Shown here in pieces: positions 19,148 through 29,904 of a DNA stretch of 64,000 nucleotides; the stretch's first letter is position 1; each line of letters starts with the position of its first letter. The DNA lies in assembly GCF_016406325.1 (NCBI RefSeq), contig NZ_CP066370.1, positions 3,038,001 to 3,102,000 on the forward strand, given 5' to 3'. Source of the stretch: Shewanella putrefaciens. GTDB taxonomy: Bacteria; Pseudomonadota; Gammaproteobacteria; Enterobacterales; Shewanellaceae. The notes below the pieces were generated by a model, which was given only the letters and a program-made list of their open reading frames with translations, ran no database searches and was not told the DNA's origin. The translations under genes and the position numbers were made by a program.

Positions 19148-22100
19148 CTAATTAGCGTTAATATCTTGTGCCATTCCTTTTACCGGCATAGGTTGCGCCT
19201 TTAAGGCAGGAATAGGTTGTTTCACTAGCTCATCTTTTAGGTAACTTATTGCAGCCTCAAGCTGCGCATCTTTGCCATTAAAGGTAGCGAAAGGTAAGTT
19301 ATCGACTTCAATATCCGGCGTCACGCCATGGCCTTCAAGCACCCAGCGGCCATCCATTGCATACTGTGGATACTCGGCCACCCGCGCCATCCCTTTATCG
19401 GTCAACGCATTTCGCCCAGATAACCACACCCCCGCCCCTGCCGTTTGCTTACCAATCAGCGGTGCAATACCGAGCGCTTTAATCCCAGCGGAGAAGGTTT
19501 CGCCGTCGGAATAGGTCAATTCATCGGTTAACACCACTAAATGGCCGCGGAAGGTTTGCTGCATATTGGTGTTTGGCGTGCCGTGGGTGGGTTGCCAAAA
19601 CGCCCAAGCGCGGCGCAATAACTTCTCAATAATCCAACTATCAATATTGCCACCGCGGTTACGGCGAACGTCGATAATCAAACCCTCTTTATCGTAATTG
19701 GCATAAAACTCACGGGCGAAACTTTCAATATCACCACCGCCCATGGCATATAAATGCAAATACCCCATCTTGCCCTGACTCGCATCCTCGACCACTGCCG
19801 CATTATGGCTCACCCAATCTAAGTAACGTAACTCACTGTCCACCATGGCACTAACGGGTATGACGATGGTTTTATGGGTTTGGCTACCACGCTTAAGCTG
19901 CAGCAAGACTTGCTTGTCCTGGTGATTACGTAAAAGACGCGTGACATCAGCTACATTTTCTACTGGCGTACCGTTAATGGCCAACAATATATCCCCCTCT
20001 TTGGCATCGACTTCGATACGATTAAGTGGTGAAGCCTTAGCAGGTAGTTCAGGATCGCTACTGTAAATGTGCGCAATTTTAACGCCATCTGCCGTTTGTT
20101 GTAGACGCGCGCCAAGGCTTGCCGCTTTAGCCGCATCGGGATCTTTAGGCAAATCACCACCGCGCACCTGTGAGTGCAAAGAATCTAACTCGCCCATCAT
20201 TTGCATGAAGATATCATTCAGTTCGTTACGATCGGTCAGGCGGTCGAGCAAAGGCTGATACTTAGCCTTAGTGGCTTGCCAATCGAGGCCGCGCATTTTC
20301 TTGTCGAAGAAAGATTCTCGGTGCATTAACCACGCATCTTCAAACATTTGCTGCCATTCAAGCTGGGGAGAAATCGCTAACTGCCATTGTTCCGTTTGCA
20401 CTTTGGCATTATCCGTATCACCTAATTTATCACCGCCATCAACAATCAAGAGTGATTTATCATTACTGTGCTTGCGTAGCATCAGCTTTTTACCATCGGC
20501 AGAAACCTCATATTGGCCAATGTCCTCGGCAAAAACCTCGGCTTTGGGGCTTAATCGGTCAAATTTGATGGTCATTAAATTAGGTGCGACATCGTCGCCA
20601 ATAGCTTGATCTAACAAATAAAGTCTATCATCGACGACGCGCAGCTTACTGTAATTGCCTGAATCGACAGGCACTTGCCATAAACGCTGAGAGATCCCCG
20701 CCCAATCGATTTTTACTGGACTCGGTTTATCCTTAGCATCGGTTTTTTCAACTTGATTCGATTCGAGTTCATTGGGTTTACTAAAGGGGAACTTGGCATT
20801 TTTGACCAGTGCGATGGCAAAAATTTGGCTGCGTTTATCAAACACTGGGCCCATATTTCTATCGCCCCAAGGTGAACTTGGTGTTGCGCTGAATTGGCGA
20901 TTCGATAGGAAATATAGCCACTGGCCGTCACTGCTAAAGGTTGGCGAATAGGACTCGTATTTGTCGCTTGTGAGCGTCTCGGCCCTATTTTCATCCACAG
21001 AATACAGGACGATTTGCGGACGTTGTTTACCGATTTCCGACTTAGTTAATGCAATAAAACGGCTGTCACTGGACCAGCGGATATCGGCGTAAGGCCCAAG
21101 TCCCTCGCCGTGAGTGATGATTTTTTGATTGGTATTTTTCTTTAAGTCAAGCAGCCAAACATTACCATCGTTATCGTCATGGGCGATAAATCGACCGTCA
21201 CTGGACAAATTAAGACTCATTCTTAAAGTATGGCCATCTTTGGTTAACTGTTTAGCGCCACTGCTGCCATCAGCAGGGAATTGCCAAATTTCCTGCTGAC
21301 CTGTCATGTCGCTAATCGCATAAACCGACTTGCCATCTTGGCTCAACACCGCTTCCCTTACGCGATAAGTCCCCGGCAGTGCAACTTGAACTAAACGCGA
21401 GCCATCAACACCCGCGATCGCCACGTGGCTGCGGGCGGTGATCACCACTTTATCGCCAGCGGGGGCCAAATTAGTTGAAGAAGCGTAATCCATAGGATCT
21501 TTTACCCAATGCTCACGGCGCTCGGCAAAATCGGAAGTGAGTTCAATATTGAGTAACGAGTCTTTAGCGGCCGCAATATCAAACACATGGATATCCGCAC
21601 CTAACTGGAATACCACTTTGCCTTGGTCCATCCGCGCACCGCGGACCTGCCAATCTTTAAATTGAGTTAACTGTTTTGCATCTGAACCATCGAGCGCACT
21701 CGACCAGAGGTTGTCGTTGCCATCGCTGTCGCTAATAAAATAGAGTCTGTCCTGCCATAGCATAGGTTGGCGCACTGAGCCATCGTGTTGGCCGCTGAGC
21801 AACTGTGCTTCGGTTTTACTGCCGAGTTTAAAGCGCCATAATTCACCTTTTGCGCCGCCACGGTAAACTTTGGCATTATCGCCAGTCACTTGCAGACCAA
21901 AGCGGGTGAAGTACACGTATTCGTTGCGATCATCAATCACACCTTCAACTGCATCGGCTAAGGGTAAATCTGTGGTGGTGAGGGTTTGAGGATCGACGCT
22001 GCGCAGCATCCAATTATTAGCAGGACCAAAGCCCGTGTCGGTGGAATATAAAATCTCACCTTTGGCAGTCCAGCCCTGAACTCGTACACGGCTATTCTCA

Positions 22101-22432
22101 AAACTCACCCGTTTAGCCACACCGCCCGTAATGGGGATCACATACACTTCGCTCGCGCCTTCATAGTTGGCAACATAAGCAACCCACTTACCATCGGCCG
22201 AAATAGTCGCCCCTAGCTCTTCTGCGGGTAAACTCGTTAAGCGAGTAGCCGCTTTTTGACCTAAGGTCTGAGCCCATAAATCCCCTTCTGCAGTAAAGAC
22301 TAAGGTTTGATCGTGCAACGCTGGCGCGCGGTAATACCCTTGATTGCTCACCGCATCGGCAGCGATGGTTTGGAACGCTGTTAATGTGCCTAGGGCAAGC
22401 ATGCAGCAGGCAACGGAATGGCGAAGTTTCAT
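19148..22432 (-). CDS. Tricorn-like periplasmic S41 protease
   Basis: 1094-residue protein with a signal peptide (MKLRHSVACCMLALGTLTAFQTIAA, cleavage near ADA). The N-terminal ~650 residues form TolB/tricorn-type beta-propeller repeats (ISADGKWVAYVANYEGASEVY, FSSDGQWLYFLSNRQF, LSSDGRFIAHDDNDGNVW). The C-terminal part has the tricorn C1 helical domain (~700-760, with LDSLHSQVRGG offering the catalytic His), a PDZ domain (~800-870, GDILLAINGTPVENVADVTRLL) and the S41 core (DVRRNRGGNIDSW, TYSDGETFSAGIKALGIAPLIGKQTAG) with the nucleophilic Ser in the SDGETFS region. Tricorn normally trims proteasome peptides in archaea; this secreted bacterial form probably degrades peptides in the periplasm. It stands alone. 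Confidence 0.9.
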   Translation of the reverse strand: MKLRHSVACCMLALGTLTAFQTIAADAVSNQGYYRAPALHDQTLVFTAEGDLWAQTLGQKAATRLTSLPAEELGATISADGKWVAYVANYEGASEVYVIPITGGVAKRVSFENSRVRVQGWTAKGEILYSTDTGFGPANNWMLRSVDPQTLTTTDLPLADAVEGVIDDRNEYVYFTRFGLQVTGDNAKVYRGGAKGELWRFKLGSKTEAQLLSGQHDGSVRQPMLWQDRLYFISDSDGNDNLWSSALDGSDAKQLTQFKDWQVRGARMDQGKVVFQLGADIHVFDIAAAKDSLLNIELTSDFAERREHWVKDPMDYASSTNLAPAGDKVVITARSHVAIAGVDGSRLVQVALPGTYRVREAVLSQDGKSVYAISDMTGQQEIWQFPADGSSGAKQLTKDGHTLRMSLNLSSDGRFIAHDDNDGNVWLLDLKKNTNQKIITHGEGLGPYADIRWSSDSRFIALTKSEIGKQRPQIVLYSVDENRAETLTSDKYESYSPTFSSDGQWLYFLSNRQFSATPSSPWGDRNMGPVFDKRSQIFAIALVKNAKFPFSKPNELESNQVEKTDAKDKPSPVKIDWAGISQRLWQVPVDSGNYSKLRVVDDRLYLLDQAIGDDVAPNLMTIKFDRLSPKAEVFAEDIGQYEVSADGKKLMLRKHSNDKSLLIVDGGDKLGDTDNAKVQTEQWQLAISPQLEWQQMFEDAWLMHRESFFDKKMRGLDWQATKAKYQPLLDRLTDRNELNDIFMQMMGELDSLHSQVRGGDLPKDPDAAKAASLGARLQQTADGVKIAHIYSSDPELPAKASPLNRIEVDAKEGDILLAINGTPVENVADVTRLLRNHQDKQVLLQLKRGSQTHKTIVIPVSAMVDSELRYLDWVSHNAAVVEDASQGKMGYLHLYAMGGGDIESFAREFYANYDKEGLIIDVRRNRGGNIDSWIIEKLLRRAWAFWQPTHGTPNTNMQQTFRGHLVVLTDELTYSDGETFSAGIKALGIAPLIGKQTAGAGVWLSGRNALTDKGMARVAEYPQYAMDGRWVLEGHGVTPDIEVDNLPFATFNGKDAQLEAAISYLKDELVKQPIPALKAQPMPVKGMAQDINAN

Positions 22433-22707
22433 GTATTGTCTCTATCCTATTATTATGTTCAGCGATGGGCTTTTAATAATGCGCTTGAAGCAAACTTTAA
22501 ATCTGATAATGATTCCCACAAACTAGCAGAATTTGATAGGAAGTTCAGTAACGTCAATAGAGAGAAGTTTTAGCAAATGTGTCGCCAAGGCGATACCGAA
22601 AGGACAAATGAATACAATTGAAACTAGCGACTAAAACTGATGAAAGGTCATTGGATTAAACCGCCTTAGATGAAAATGACGGCATATAATTAAAAAAACT
22701 TAAAATA

Positions 22708-23562
22708 TTAAAAATCAGAAACATATAGAATGTTGATAGGATAATTTTGCTGACTCATGTTTGATTGCTTCGCAATAGAGAGTAACTGCCACTTATGAAT
22801 AACCTTGGTAATTTCTCCGTTGTCCTTCAACGCATTAATCGCAATATTGAACTGAGCAAGCTGTAAAGGTGTCATGCTCATTTTACTTAGCATTAAATGG
22901 ATATGACTTTTGTCTAACACTAATGTTAATGGAACTAACTTAATATTCTGATACTGGCTAGCAATGTAGGGAACCGCCATCGCATCGCCCAAAATTATAT
23001 CGCCTCTACCATAGGTAAGCATTTGTACTGATTTACTTGCATCAGGACTTAAAACGAGCAAATACTCCCGTTCTAGTTGGTATTGGAGTCTATGGTAATC
23101 AGCGCCATACCAACCACTAGAAGGAACAAGCAATCGTAATTTTCGAGTAAAAATATCCGCCCAACTCTCAACATTAATCAGATCTTTTTGTTCATCAAGT
23201 ACAAAAAAACGTACTTCTTCATCTCGATAATCCACAGTGAACAATGCATATGCTTGCCGTGCATCTGTCATCGTTGCTCCCATCATCACATCTAACTCCC
23301 CAGTTTTTAGCATCTGATGGGATCGTTTGGCTGGCACATTGATAAAACTCACTTCACACCCAAGGTAAAGTGCAAATGCCCGCATAAGATCAACATCGAG
23401 TCCATGGGCTTGTCCCCTAGGATCTTGCCAGGCATACGGAGGCCAGTTGTTGTAACCAACTCGGATAGTGTTAGTGCAAGGCAAAAGTTTCTCGGCTTGC
23501 GATACCCCATGGGTTAGCAAGATAAACATAAACAAGTAAGAGACACTTTTAAACCAAAGCAT
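22708..23562 (-). CDS. Periplasmic substrate-binding protein, family 3 (orphan)
   Basis: 284 residues with a signal peptide (MLWFKSVSYLFMFILLTHGVSQA). It belongs to the polar-amino-acid binding fold: IRVGYNNWPPYAWQDPRGQAHGLDVDLMRAFA, FINVPAKRSHQMLKTGELDVMMGATMTDAR (in pieces), YGRGDIILGDAMAVPYI, and the C-terminal ALKDNGEITKVIHKW. No ABC permease or ATPase gene is nearby. Many such orphan proteins in Shewanella are sensory or of unknown ligand. It lies upstream of the thr operon, probably on its own promoter. Confidence 0.85.
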   Translation of the reverse strand: MLWFKSVSYLFMFILLTHGVSQAEKLLPCTNTIRVGYNNWPPYAWQDPRGQAHGLDVDLMRAFALYLGCEVSFINVPAKRSHQMLKTGELDVMMGATMTDARQAYALFTVDYRDEEVRFFVLDEQKDLINVESWADIFTRKLRLLVPSSGWYGADYHRLQYQLEREYLLVLSPDASKSVQMLTYGRGDIILGDAMAVPYIASQYQNIKLVPLTLVLDKSHIHLMLSKMSMTPLQLAQFNIAINALKDNGEITKVIHKWQLLSIAKQSNMSQQNYPINILYVSDF

Positions 23563-23721
23563 AAGCTAAAGACCTCTCAAGTTATGTGCGGCAACGGGTG
23601 AAGGAAGAAGCGTGACAACTTAAAGACTGGCTTATAGCTTAGTAAGCATAGTTGGCACCTAAGATGGGCGCCATTGTTCCCAATGAGATTCATTACGTCA
23701 TCTTCAAATTCGAGACATGTA

Positions 23722-23744
23722 AAAAGGGAGCCCAGCTCCCTTTT
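23722..23744 (-). terminator. Terminator of the thr operon
   Basis: Stem AAAAGGGAGC / GCTCCCTTTT with a CCA loop about 40 bases after the thrC stop. The T-run on the minus strand makes it a good intrinsic terminator, and it probably works from both sides. Confidence 0.8.
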
Positions 23745-23785
23745 ACAATTTAAAATATGACCGCTTGACTAAAAGCAATAAAACA

Positions 23786-25075
23786 TTAAACCAATACTTT
23801 AAATAGATGTGCTTTTAATTTGATAAAATCAGGTGCTAATTCCGCCGATAAGATAGGCTTATTGGCAACAGCTTCAAGCTCGGCAGGCAGTGGTAAATTA
23901 AGCTTTAGCTCCCTATCCACAACATCCTTAAACTTAGCGGGATGCGCCGTCCCCAAAAATATGCCCACTTCATCGGGCACTAAAGTTAAAGATAAGGCCT
24001 TAGCCGCAATCGCCGCGTGAGGCTCAGACACATAACCTTGAGCTTGTAATTCGGCCAATGCCTGTGACGTTTGTTCCTCCGATAAACGAATACCCACTAA
24101 GCTACTCAGTGGCCAGCCTAATTTCTCACAAATGGCTTCCACTCGCGGCCAGTTACTTGGCTCACTCACATCCATGGCATTGGACATAGTCGCTTGAGTC
24201 GGATTGGGCTGCCATTGGCCATTGTCTAAATAACGCGGCACTGTATCGTTGGCATTGGTCGCGGCAATAAAGCGTTTAACCGGTAATCCCATGGCTTTAG
24301 CGAATAAACCTGCGGTCAAGTTACCAAAGTTACCACTTGGCACAGAAATCACAGGATCGGCTTCATGGCGTTGTTTAGACTGGGCAACGGCTTCAAAGTA
24401 ATAACAAATTTGCGCGAGTAAGCGGCTGATATTGATAGAGTTAGCCGAATTCAGGCTCAGACCATCACGGACTTCGGGATCATCAAAGGCGCGCTTAACG
24501 AGATCTTGGCAGGCATCGAAATCGGACGAGACAGCGACTGTATGGATATTCTTGCCCAACGTCGTGAACATCTTTTCCTGTAGTTCACTGATCTTGCCCT
24601 TAGGATAGAGCACCACCACATTGACTTTCTCAAGCCCATAGAAGGCATCGGCAACCGCTGCGCCAGTGTCGCCCGAGGTCGCAGTCAAAATAGTTAAACG
24701 CGTGTCACCCACAAAGGCATTGACACATTGCGCCATAAAACGCGCCCCAAAATCTTTAAACGCCAGTGTTGGACCGTGGAATAATTCGAGGCAAGCGCGC
24801 TGCTCATCGACGGCAACCAAAGGTAAATCAAAGTTAAAGGCACGCTCAACTAATTCATCGACCGCATCTTGGCCTAACTCAGAGGCAAGCCATGCGCCGA
24901 GTACTTTTTTACTGCGCTCAACGAATGGTAACGCCAGCAGCCCTTCAATATCGTCTAGTACGGGTATTTGACTAGGAAAGAACAAACCTCTGTCTTTACC
25001 TAACCCCAGTTGTACCGCTTCTTTAAAGCTCACTTTCTGCGAAGGGTGTTTTAAATTATATAGTTCCATGCTCAA
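23786..25075 (-). CDS. thrC: Threonine synthase
   Basis: 429-residue PLP enzyme converting O-phosphohomoserine to threonine, the last step of the pathway. Visible signatures: LFHGPTLAFKDFGARFMAQ (Lys that carries PLP), ILTATSGDTGAAVADAFYG, VVLYPKGKISELQEKMFTTLG and the glycine-rich VPSGNFGNLTAGL. Length equals that of E. coli ThrC. It is the third gene of thrABC, 64 bases after thrB. Confidence 0.97.
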   Translation of the reverse strand: MSMELYNLKHPSQKVSFKEAVQLGLGKDRGLFFPSQIPVLDDIEGLLALPFVERSKKVLGAWLASELGQDAVDELVERAFNFDLPLVAVDEQRACLELFHGPTLAFKDFGARFMAQCVNAFVGDTRLTILTATSGDTGAAVADAFYGLEKVNVVVLYPKGKISELQEKMFTTLGKNIHTVAVSSDFDACQDLVKRAFDDPEVRDGLSLNSANSINISRLLAQICYYFEAVAQSKQRHEADPVISVPSGNFGNLTAGLFAKAMGLPVKRFIAATNANDTVPRYLDNGQWQPNPTQATMSNAMDVSEPSNWPRVEAICEKLGWPLSSLVGIRLSEEQTSQALAELQAQGYVSEPHAAIAAKALSLTLVPDEVGIFLGTAHPAKFKDVVDRELKLNLPLPAELEAVANKPILSAELAPDFIKLKAHLFKVLV

Positions 25076-25139
25076 CTCAACCTTTTGATGCTAAACCTTA
25101 AATACTAATTTGGGTACTTAGTCGTAGCTAAATTAACTA

Positions 25140-26102
25140 TTAATCGACTCTACGCGTGCCCTGCTCATCGAGGCGACACACGTGGGCAAAGCCACCCACC
25201 TCGGTGAGATAATGCGCCTCTAACCAGGCTTTAGCGGCGTTGGCCGTGGCTAAATCATCGGTAATCGAAAACAGCGTTGGGCCGCTGCCCGAAATCCCCG
25301 TCGTCAACATACCTAAATCGGCTAACGCGGCTCTTGCTTTGTCGTAACCCGGAATCGCGGCGGCGCGATAGGGCTCGGCTAACACATCCTTTAATACGCT
25401 GATCGCAAGCTTGGCATTCTGCTGGTACGACGCATGCACAAAGGCACTTAAATAACGGCCAAAATCGATAGTGACACTTTTATCATAGTGATCAGGCATG
25501 AGTTTGCGCATCATTGCCGTTGAGAGTGAAATCCCTGGATAGGCCACAACCCAATACCATTCTTTAAAACTGGGTATTGCTTCGCAAACTGTACCCGGCA
25601 CATTAAGCATCAATTGCATGCCGCCCAAATAACAGGGGGCGACGTTGTCATAGTGCACACTACCGCTGATCTTCCCTTCAAACTCGCCCATCAATTCCAG
25701 CAAAGCTTGCTCGTTATAAGGTCTGTCAAAATGTTCATTCAAGGCATATAACGCCGCCACGACCGAGCTGGCACTCGACCCCAAGCCACTACCAACGGGC
25801 AGGTTCTTTTCCAGTGTGAGTGCCACGCCTTCATCAGCTTTACCCTGCGCAGTTAAAAACTCCTTACTCACGGCTGTTAAGAAGAATTCGGCACATTGGT
25901 ACACAATATTGTCTTGCGGATTATCAGGCAGTTTATGGGCCCAAGCGCCGGTTTGCATAAGACTCACACCCGACGCTGCCGCGGCGATAGTCACTCTGTC
26001 GCCCAGTAAACTATCATCAATCGGCGCTAATGCTGCACCCAGTAAATCAAATCCGACGCCCACGTTACCCATAGAGGCTGGAGCGTAAACAGTCAAACTC
26101 AT
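25140..26102 (-). CDS. thrB: Homoserine kinase
   Basis: 320-residue GHMP-family kinase that phosphorylates homoserine. The ATP-binding glycine/serine loop [21 protein letters not shown] is present, with the N-terminal [21 protein letters not shown] and the C-terminal motif [12 protein letters not shown]. The start ATG overlaps the stop of thrA by four bases (ATGA), which implies translational coupling. Confidence 0.97.
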   Translation of the reverse strand: MSLTVYAPASMGNVGVGFDLLGAALAPIDDSLLGDRVTIAAAASGVSLMQTGAWAHKLPDNPQDNIVYQCAEFFLTAVSKEFLTAQGKADEGVALTLEKNLPVGSGLGSSASSVVAALYALNEHFDRPYNEQALLELMGEFEGKISGSVHYDNVAPCYLGGMQLMLNVPGTVCEAIPSFKEWYWVVAYPGISLSTAMMRKLMPDHYDKSVTIDFGRYLSAFVHASYQQNAKLAISVLKDVLAEPYRAAAIPGYDKARAALADLGMLTTGISGSGPTLFSITDDLATANAAKAWLEAHYLTEVGGFAHVCRLDEQGTRRVD

Positions 26103-28567
26103 ACACTCACCTCACGAGTCCAATTCAAGGTTCTTAATACATCGGCAAAGGCGCCAGCAGCGGTCACTTCAGTCCCTGCGCCATAGCCGCGTAGCACAAA
26201 GGGAATGGGCTGATAATAGCGGCTATAGAACGCCAAGGCATTTTCACCGCCTTTTACGCTATAAAGCGGATCCTGTGCATCGACTTCGGCGATACGCACA
26301 CGGCACACACCATCCTCAATTTGCCCAACATAACGCAGCACTTTACCTTGGGCTTTGGCCTGCGCCACTTTTGCGGCAATTGCGGCATCAACTTGCGGTA
26401 ATCGTGCCATAAAGCTTTCAACATCACCTGAATCATCAAACTCGGCTGGCAATACCGATTCAACCTGCACATCACTGAGCTCTAACTTTAGTCCCACTTC
26501 ACGGGCAAGAATGAGCACTTTACGCGCCACATCCATACCACTCAAATCATCACGAGGATCGGGCTCAGTAAAACATTTTTCCCGTGCAAGACCGGTTGCT
26601 TCAGAAAGTGTCATGCCTTCATCCAGCATGCCGAAGATAAAGGATAAAGAGCCCGATAAAATACCGTTAAATTTATGCAGTTTGTCACCCGCAAATAACA
26701 GTTTTTTCAGGTTATCGATCACAGGTAAACCTGCACCGACTGTAGTTTCATATAAGAATTGGCGACGCTGTTTTAATGCCGTTTGGCGAAGTGCTTGATA
26801 ATAAGCATAATCGCGAGTGTTCGACTTTTTGTTCGGCGTGACCACATGCAATCCTGAGTTCATCACATCCAAATACAGATCCGATACTTGCTCACTCGAG
26901 GTGCAATCCACCAGCACAGGATTAAGCAATTGTTGCTCTTTCACCCATGCAAGTAACGCAGGGATATCGCAGGCTTGCTGACTATCGGCAAGCAAGCTAG
27001 ACCAATTGCTTAAATCGATGCCCGCACTGTCGAGTAGCATCTTGTTCGAATTCACTATGCCGCAAACACGGATACTGATGTGCTGCTCTTTAAGCATGGC
27101 GGACTGTTGTTTTATCTGCTCGAGCAGGCCTGCGCCCACATTGCCGCAACCCACTAAAAACACATCTAAATACTGCTGCACATCGAAAAAGCCTTGATGA
27201 CAAGCCGCCACCGCATGCTTAGTCTTACGCTGCTCGATCACAGTCGAAATCGAGCGCTCGGACGAACCTTGGGCGATGGCGATAATGTTCACGCTTGCCT
27301 GCGCTAACGCTTGGAAGAAACGCGCCGCCACCCCTTTATGGGTGCGCATGCCATCACCAATCAAGGACACAATTGCCAGTTCATGGCGCATAGCGATAGG
27401 CTCAAGCAAATCACTTTTTATTTCTAATTCAAACTCTTGCTCTAATGCCCATTTCACTTTGGCCGAGTCAGACGTCGCCACACAGAAGCTAATACTGTAT
27501 TCAGAGGAGCTTTGGGTAATTAAAGACACAGACACGCCGCTGCGGGAAATCGCCGCGAGAGTACGGCTCGCCATGCCAACCATGCCTTTCATGCCTGGGC
27601 CTGATATATCGAACATGGTCTGGTTATCTAAATTGGAGATAGCTTTAACCTGCAAGCCAGTTTCATCGGCTTGGTTTGATACCAAAGTGCCGGGCGCATC
27701 GGGGTTAAAACTATTTTTGATATAACAGGGAATATGGAACTGAGCGATGGGCGCAATCGTCTTAGGATGCAGCACTTTAGCGCCAAAATAGGAGAGTTCC
27801 ATCGCCTCTTGATAGCTGAGTTGTGACAACAGCTTAGCGTCGGCAACCACACGGGGATCAGTATTATAAACGCCGTCAACATCAGTCCAGATCTCACAAC
27901 TTGACGCATCTAAACAAGCGGCCAGCACGGCAGCAGAATAGTCCGAACCATTACGGCCTAATGTCACCACTTTGCCCTGTTCATCGGCGGCGGTGAAACC
28001 CGGCATTACCCATACGCGTTTTTCACCTAATGCCAACGCACGAAACCTTGGCTTACTCACAGCGATATCGACCACGGATTCTAACGGCCGACCTCGACCT
28101 AGAAACAAGGCGCGCGGATCGAGTTGAGCAGACGTGATCCCCTTAGATAGCATCACTTGTTCCATCAAGGCTGCAGATAAACGCTCACCTGCCACCACGA
28201 TTTCAGCACGTATGCCATCGGGACACTCTTGCAACAAGGCAATCCCACGGAGTCTATCGTGCCATAACGCCAACTGACTCGCTAAACCTGCAAATAAGTG
28301 CTCACTTTGGGCGCTAGAGAGTCCAGAAGCCACCGCATCTTGGTAAAGCGAGGTAAATACTCGTTCAACATGTTGTATCACTGGGGAATAATCTTCGCCT
28401 TTAACTGCAACGTCGACCATTTCTAATAACGCATTGGTCACAGTCGCCGGGGCAGATAGCACTGTGGCTATTGGCTCAAGCTTAGATGACTTGGCAACGA
28501 TATCCGCCGCCATCGAGAATCGCTGCCAATTTGCAAGCGAGGTACCACCAAATTTCATTACTTTCAT
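26099..28567 (-). CDS. thrA: Bifunctional aspartokinase I / homoserine dehydrogenase I
   Basis: 822 residues from ATG 28567, chosen for AGGAG six bases upstream; further upstream reading runs into the attenuator. The N-terminal aspartokinase (~1-250) has [15 protein letters not shown] and [14 protein letters not shown]. Two ACT regulatory modules follow (~310-450, for threonine feedback). The C-terminal homoserine dehydrogenase (~460-822) shows [17 protein letters not shown], the catalytic region [20 protein letters not shown], and TPNKKSN. It catalyses steps one and three of threonine biosynthesis. Size matches E. coli ThrA (820). Confidence 0.97.
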   Translation of the reverse strand: MKVMKFGGTSLANWQRFSMAADIVAKSSKLEPIATVLSAPATVTNALLEMVDVAVKGEDYSPVIQHVERVFTSLYQDAVASGLSSAQSEHLFAGLASQLALWHDRLRGIALLQECPDGIRAEIVVAGERLSAALMEQVMLSKGITSAQLDPRALFLGRGRPLESVVDIAVSKPRFRALALGEKRVWVMPGFTAADEQGKVVTLGRNGSDYSAAVLAACLDASSCEIWTDVDGVYNTDPRVVADAKLLSQLSYQEAMELSYFGAKVLHPKTIAPIAQFHIPCYIKNSFNPDAPGTLVSNQADETGLQVKAISNLDNQTMFDISGPGMKGMVGMASRTLAAISRSGVSVSLITQSSSEYSISFCVATSDSAKVKWALEQEFELEIKSDLLEPIAMRHELAIVSLIGDGMRTHKGVAARFFQALAQASVNIIAIAQGSSERSISTVIEQRKTKHAVAACHQGFFDVQQYLDVFLVGCGNVGAGLLEQIKQQSAMLKEQHISIRVCGIVNSNKMLLDSAGIDLSNWSSLLADSQQACDIPALLAWVKEQQLLNPVLVDCTSSEQVSDLYLDVMNSGLHVVTPNKKSNTRDYAYYQALRQTALKQRRQFLYETTVGAGLPVIDNLKKLLFAGDKLHKFNGILSGSLSFIFGMLDEGMTLSEATGLAREKCFTEPDPRDDLSGMDVARKVLILAREVGLKLELSDVQVESVLPAEFDDSGDVESFMARLPQVDAAIAAKVAQAKAQGKVLRYVGQIEDGVCRVRIAEVDAQDPLYSVKGGENALAFYSRYYQPIPFVLRGYGAGTEVTAAGAFADVLRTLNWTREVSV

Positions 28568-28611
28568 CTTGTTCTCCTGTACCGCGCCCGACTTAGAAAT
28601 AAGAGCTAGAA

Positions 28612-28645
28612 ACAAAAAAGCCCGCTTCTTTGTGGGAAGCGGGCT
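28612..28645 (-). terminator. Attenuator terminator of thrABC
   Basis: A ten-base stem AGCCCGCTTC / GAAGCGGGCT with a seven-base loop and a run of six Ts (minus strand) lies between thrL and thrA. The leader segment GGGCGGGCT around the thrL stop can pair with AGCCCGC of the stem, so antitermination when ribosomes stall on Thr codons is readable directly. Confidence 0.9.
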
Positions 28646-28670
28646 CATCGTTAAAATTCTTTAGGGTGTA

Positions 28671-28742
28671 TCAGCCCGCCCCCACTGTTGTTGTAGTGGT
28701 GGTTGTAATAATGGTAGTTACTACGAAACCTAGGCTATGCAT
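28671..28742 (-). CDS. thrL: thr operon leader peptide
   Basis: 23-codon ORF starting at ATG 28742 and ending in TGA 28671. The peptide begins MHSLGFVV, then contains TTIITTTTTTT and ends VGAG. It holds nine threonine and two isoleucine codons, matching the E. coli ThrL principle (many Thr and Ile codons). Ribosome stalling at low Thr-tRNA or Ile-tRNA should favour the antiterminator and permit thrABC expression. Confidence 0.93.
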   Translation of the reverse strand: MHSLGFVVTTIITTTTTTTVGAG

Positions 28743-28778
28743 GTGTTTGGGCTAATCCATGTTAATTTCTTGATAAAC

Positions 28779-28808
28779 AGAATTGCTTTTTTTACCCGCG
28801 CTTGTCAA
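28779..28808 (-). promoter_or_regulatory. Candidate thr promoter
   Basis: On the minus strand a perfect -35 TTGACA (28803-28808) is followed after 17-18 bases by a poor -10 (AATTCT-like). It is about 40-60 bases upstream of thrL, the right place. Confidence 0.4.
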
Positions 28809-29208
28809 CCCCTAAAATGGATTATTTATAGGCAAATATTAACGCTCGATAAAATACTGCATCAAGATTCGTTAATATGAAGTTTTCTAGGGGTAAAAAT
28901 GCGATTTACTCAATAGATAACTGTTGACGTTAACGTAATGCCGCACGAAAAACATTAGATAATCATTTGTTTTACATCTAATTATTTATAGTGCACTTTA
29001 AAATAATGCGTTATTTGTTCTACCTCATCACTCAGGCTAAATTGACCGGCTAACGAGCAAAAATCACATTACTCATCCTTTCTACCGTAAAGCACCGACA
29101 AATTTTCCTAAAAAAAACCTGTGCGATATCTAACATAAGCCACTTCAAATTATCGCCAGCACTAAAAAAGCACGTTATTATGCGCGCACATTACGAATTG
29201 GAGGCGAT
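28809..29208. other. Intergenic region thr promoter to slyD
   Basis: AT-rich region between divergent operons. It must contain the slyD promoter, but no clear element, RNA gene or repeat was identified. A good GGAGG site stands five bases before the slyD ATG. Confidence 0.35.
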
Positions 29209-29865
29209 ATGAAGATCACTCAACACAGCGCGGTAACCATTCATTACCGTTTATCAGATCAAGAAGGCAGACTATTAGAAGACTCTTTCGACTCTGAACC
29301 TATGCTATATCTACACGGCACTGAAAACCTGATCCCAGGTTTAGAAGCCGCATTAGACGGTAAAAGCAAAGGCGAAAAACTCGATGTCACTATTAGTGCC
29401 GAAGAAGCCTATGGCCCTTATCACGATGGCCTACGTCAAGCCGTGCCATTAGAAGCCTTTGGTGATATCGAAGATATCGTCCCTGGTATGCGTTTCATCG
29501 CCGAAACTGAAATGGGCCAACGCCCTGTTCAAGTCATCGAAGTAAAAGATAATGTCGTTATCGTCGATGGCAACCATCCTTTAGCGGGCCAATCGCTCAA
29601 TTTCAGCGTCGAAATCGTTGACGTTCGTGAAGCCTCAGCCGAAGAAATCGCTCATGGCCACATTCATGCCCAAGGTGGCTGTGGCAGCCATGGACACGAT
29701 CATGATCATGGTGGTGGATGCTGCGGTGGTTCCGGCAAGGAAACAGGTGGTTGCTGTGGTGGTTCAGAGCATGACCATGATCACCACCACGAGCATGATC
29801 ACGAAGCCTGTGATACACCCAAAGCAGGTTGTGATGGCAATGGCGGCTGTGGTTGCCGAGGCTAG
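29209..29865 (+). CDS. slyD: FKBP-type peptidyl-prolyl isomerase with metal-binding tail
   Basis: 218-residue chaperone and proline isomerase. The FKBP core flanks an IF insert: VTIHYRLSDQEGRLLEDSFDSEP, YLHGTENLIPGLEAAL, KLDVTISAEEAYGPYHDGLRQ (in pieces) and VIVDGNHPLAGQSLNFSVEIVDVR. From ~145 to the end it is rich in His, Cys, Gly and Asp (GHIHAQGGCGSHGHDHDHGG, GGCCGGS, EHDHDHHHEHDHEACD), the SlyD nickel/zinc-binding tail needed in hydrogenase maturation. It is monocistronic and plus-strand, opposite the thr operon. Confidence 0.96.
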   Translation: MKITQHSAVTIHYRLSDQEGRLLEDSFDSEPMLYLHGTENLIPGLEAALDGKSKGEKLDVTISAEEAYGPYHDGLRQAVPLEAFGDIEDIVPGMRFIAETEMGQRPVQVIEVKDNVVIVDGNHPLAGQSLNFSVEIVDVREASAEEIAHGHIHAQGGCGSHGHDHDHGGGCCGGSGKETGGCCGGSEHDHDHHHEHDHEACDTPKAGCDGNGGCGCRG

Positions 29866-29904
29866 TTTGAGCTTTAACACTTAAGCTCAGTATTTATAGA
29901 TATA

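Noticed and set aside
26355..26798. 147-codon antisense ORF inside thrA
   Set aside because: Shadow of the strongly coding thrA frame; composition is Ser/Ala/Thr-rich as expected from reverse reading.
29603..29884. ORFs on both strands inside the His/Cys-rich tail of slyD
   Set aside because: They result from the repetitive CAT/GAT codons of the metal-binding tail.
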